Positions 55,439 through 58,400 of a DNA stretch of 64,000 bases are shown piece after piece. The number at the start of each line of letters is the position of its first letter. Within the stretch, counting starts at the first letter, position 1. Under the pieces are notes generated by a model, which worked only from the letters and a program-made list of their open reading frames with translations, searched no databases and was not told the origin of the DNA. Origin of the DNA: Meconema thalassinum (taxonomy: Eukaryota > Arthropoda > Insecta > Orthoptera > Tettigoniidae); NCBI GenBank assembly GCA_946902985.2, contig OX336388.2, forward strand, positions 135,729,846 to 135,793,845. The letters run 5' to 3'. A program made the translations under genes and the position numbers.

Positions 55439-58400
55439 AAGTGCCATGTCCGGTGCCCCGAACTTTGGCGATCACCATGGCAAAAGCGTTTCTATTTTCC
55501 GCAAGTCGGAACAATTATTCTCCTGCAGATTGAATCCTTGACCACTCCTTGATGTTCTGAAGCCAAGAAATTTGTCTTCTGCCACGTCCTCGCCGGCCAT
55601 CTATTTTGCCTTGCAATATTAGTTGAAGCAGCTGGTATTTTTGACTTCTAATATGACCTACATAGGCAGTCTTGTGACATTTAATTGTTGACAAAATTTG
55701 ACGATCGCTGTTTGCTCTTCTGAGGACATCTTTGTTCATAACTTTATCGGTCCAGGGTATTTTTAGAATTCTTCAATGGATCCACATTTCGAATGCCTTC
55801 AAAGTCCAAGCCTCCATACCATTTAAGAGTGTCGACCAGACATTAAGTTGTAGCCATTCTTTGACGGAGCTTCAGATTTAAGATTTTAGGTACTTTTAAA
55901 ATAAAATTTCCCACTAATAATTCTGATTGCCGGGAATTTTTTGGGCAAATATTCCCGATTGTGATGTTTCCGGGAATTTACCCATCACTAGTTACCGACA
56001 ACTGATTGATCGAGGTCCGTGTGTTCCACGTTTATTAAAGTAACGTGCAGTCACTCACCCGGTGTCTAGAACTTCTTGCAACTCGGATTGCAAGGGATCT
56101 CTGTTGGCGAAGAAAGCAGGAATTGCTGTCCTCATGGTGTAGTACGAGTCTAACTTTTCCTTAGTGCGCTCCAGACTGTACTTACAGCCTCGGAGGAAGG
56201 CGATTAAGAACTGGTCATCTAAAAAGTAAAGACAATAACTCAGTCATATTCATTATGGTTTTTGAAACCATTTTTCAGTGTTGCCTTAGTAAACAAAAGT
56301 TTGATGCTTTTCAGACGGCAGAAACGAACACACTTTCATGGAGAGTTCACCCCTCTTCACTCTACAAGAAAACACACCCCGTCGGAAACAAGACACAGGC
56401 ACAACATAACGATGTAAGGGATTAATAAGGGAAACATGTCATTGGATCGGGATGTACGATGTATCTTTTTCTTCAATAAAAGCTTGCCACGGTGGGTGAG
56501 TGGTTATAGTGTCGGACTACCAACCCAAAGATTGCAGGTTCGCCCCTGGCCATGGTAAGTGATTTTTGAAGGCGACAAAAATCACGATACTCATGTCATA
56601 CGTTGTTGGCATGTTAATGAACCCATTTGAATTCAGCAGGCCGTGTTCAATGGCAAAATTAATCTCGGGATTTTCCGCCAACACATAGTTCCTCCATTCT
56701 CTACTTGAAAGCGCTGTAGTGTCAAGGAGTTTAGATAATTATCTAACCTCCTTGACTTTCATAGCGTTCAAAGGAACGACGAAATTCGACATGCAAGCTG
56801 CCCTCTGGGTGTCAATTAACAAAGCTTGCACCAGGCCATCGAGGCCATACGATATTATTATTATTCTTCAATAAACCTAGGCTGGTATTAACTGCAGTAT
56901 TAAAAGTACCGGGACACTCTCATTAGTCCATTTGCGCTTAAAGAGGGCTTTTTAGCTTATGCGTGGAGAGTTTGAAACCAGGGCTTTAATAGTTGAAGAT
57001 TATCCTCAATACAGTAACATACACCACATTAGAGAGACTAGACTTGGCAACTTATAGGTACATTTGTACGAGGAACACATAGCGCTAAGGAATGCGAGAG
57101 GGTAATAGAGATAAAGGACCAAGTTAACTGCGCTCAACAGGACCGCGCAAGACTCAACCAAATAAGTAGCCTGTACAATAAAATCTGCATTGACCATTTT
57201 TACAACAACCATATATTCACTCAAAACAAGCGAATTCCGGAGGTCAATCACCAATTCGAGTATCTCAACTAAACATCACACAGACTGTAACTAACCCATA
57301 TTGACGAGTTGCATTATCTCAACTAATACTGCAACTAAATAAGTGTATGATTTGTAAATATTTTCAGAAATAGATTTTATAGCCTCAGTATAATGGATCT
57401 GATGATTTTTTAATATTTATTTTTAGCGTATGGTTTTTAGTTCTGGGAGTATCCGAGGACATGTTCGGCTCGCCAGAGTTAGTAGCTGCTCCTATGCGGA
57501 CACCCATGGGGTGAGCTACAAGTGCCGTCGCGTGTGGACTGTTGTCTGGGGAGGAAAGTTTGAACGTAAGGACAAGGAATTGGAAGGTAGTGGCTGTGGC
57601 CTATAGTTAGGGACCAACCCCGGCATTTGCCTGGAAGGAAGATGGGAAACCACAGAAAACCATCTTCAAGGTGGCCGGCGGGGGGATTCGAACCTCCTCG
57701 CCTCCCGGATGTGAGTGACTGCCTGCAGCCAAGCCGTAACAACCACGGCTAACTCACGATCTGATGATGATCGCTTGACAATCGAAACTGGTCATCCAGG
57801 TGTATTTATTAATGTCATACATATATATTTTTCAAGATCAGGGAATAACCCATCTCATTTGGGTACAATCGTGTTGACCGACTGAAAAGCACCTCACTTT
57901 TGTTCAGTCAAATTCGTTAAGTATTTCTATCGAAACAAAGGTTATGCGGGAAAGCACATTCAGTTGGTGTTCATATTACGATTCACAGTTTGATTCTCGT
58001 TATATTTGTTTGCCGGAGGTAAAGGGCACTATGCCCATTTTATAAAAACTTGTTTAAAAATTTCAAAATACAGCATTGTAATTTCGAAGTCAATAATCCA
58101 AAGAATAAAACAGTCATGGGTTTCTTCAATAATATATATTAACAAGAACGAGCACCCTATGAAACATAAAAAGGAAACTTCAAATGCCTCTCCTGTAAAG
58201 TTTCAATTTTACCTCCGGCATATAAGGTTAATTGTGAGGATAAAACAAAATTAAAAAGAAATGCAGCAGCGAGAATCGAACCTGAGCTGGCAAGTTGCCA
58301 GACAGTGCGCTCGACCACAGTGCCACGCCACTAACTTCAAACTTACTGAAAACAAATCCCTCAAACTCTACTCGAAAATATTTAGAGAGTGTTTTACTTT

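Larger units (their letters stand above)
45815..56058 (-). other. Intron between CRAL-TRIO exons 2 and 3
   Basis: 10.2 kb. It holds two blocks of one minisatellite (about 45850-46012 and 54485-54765), a hAT-like element (47330-47993), several SINE copies, a palindromic MITE (52292-52429), long (AAT)n and (CTT)n runs and a LINE tail (about 55440-55860). The stretches 46013-47320, 48540-49220, 49400-50440, 50806-52290 and 53626-54480 show nothing I can identify. Confidence 0.8.
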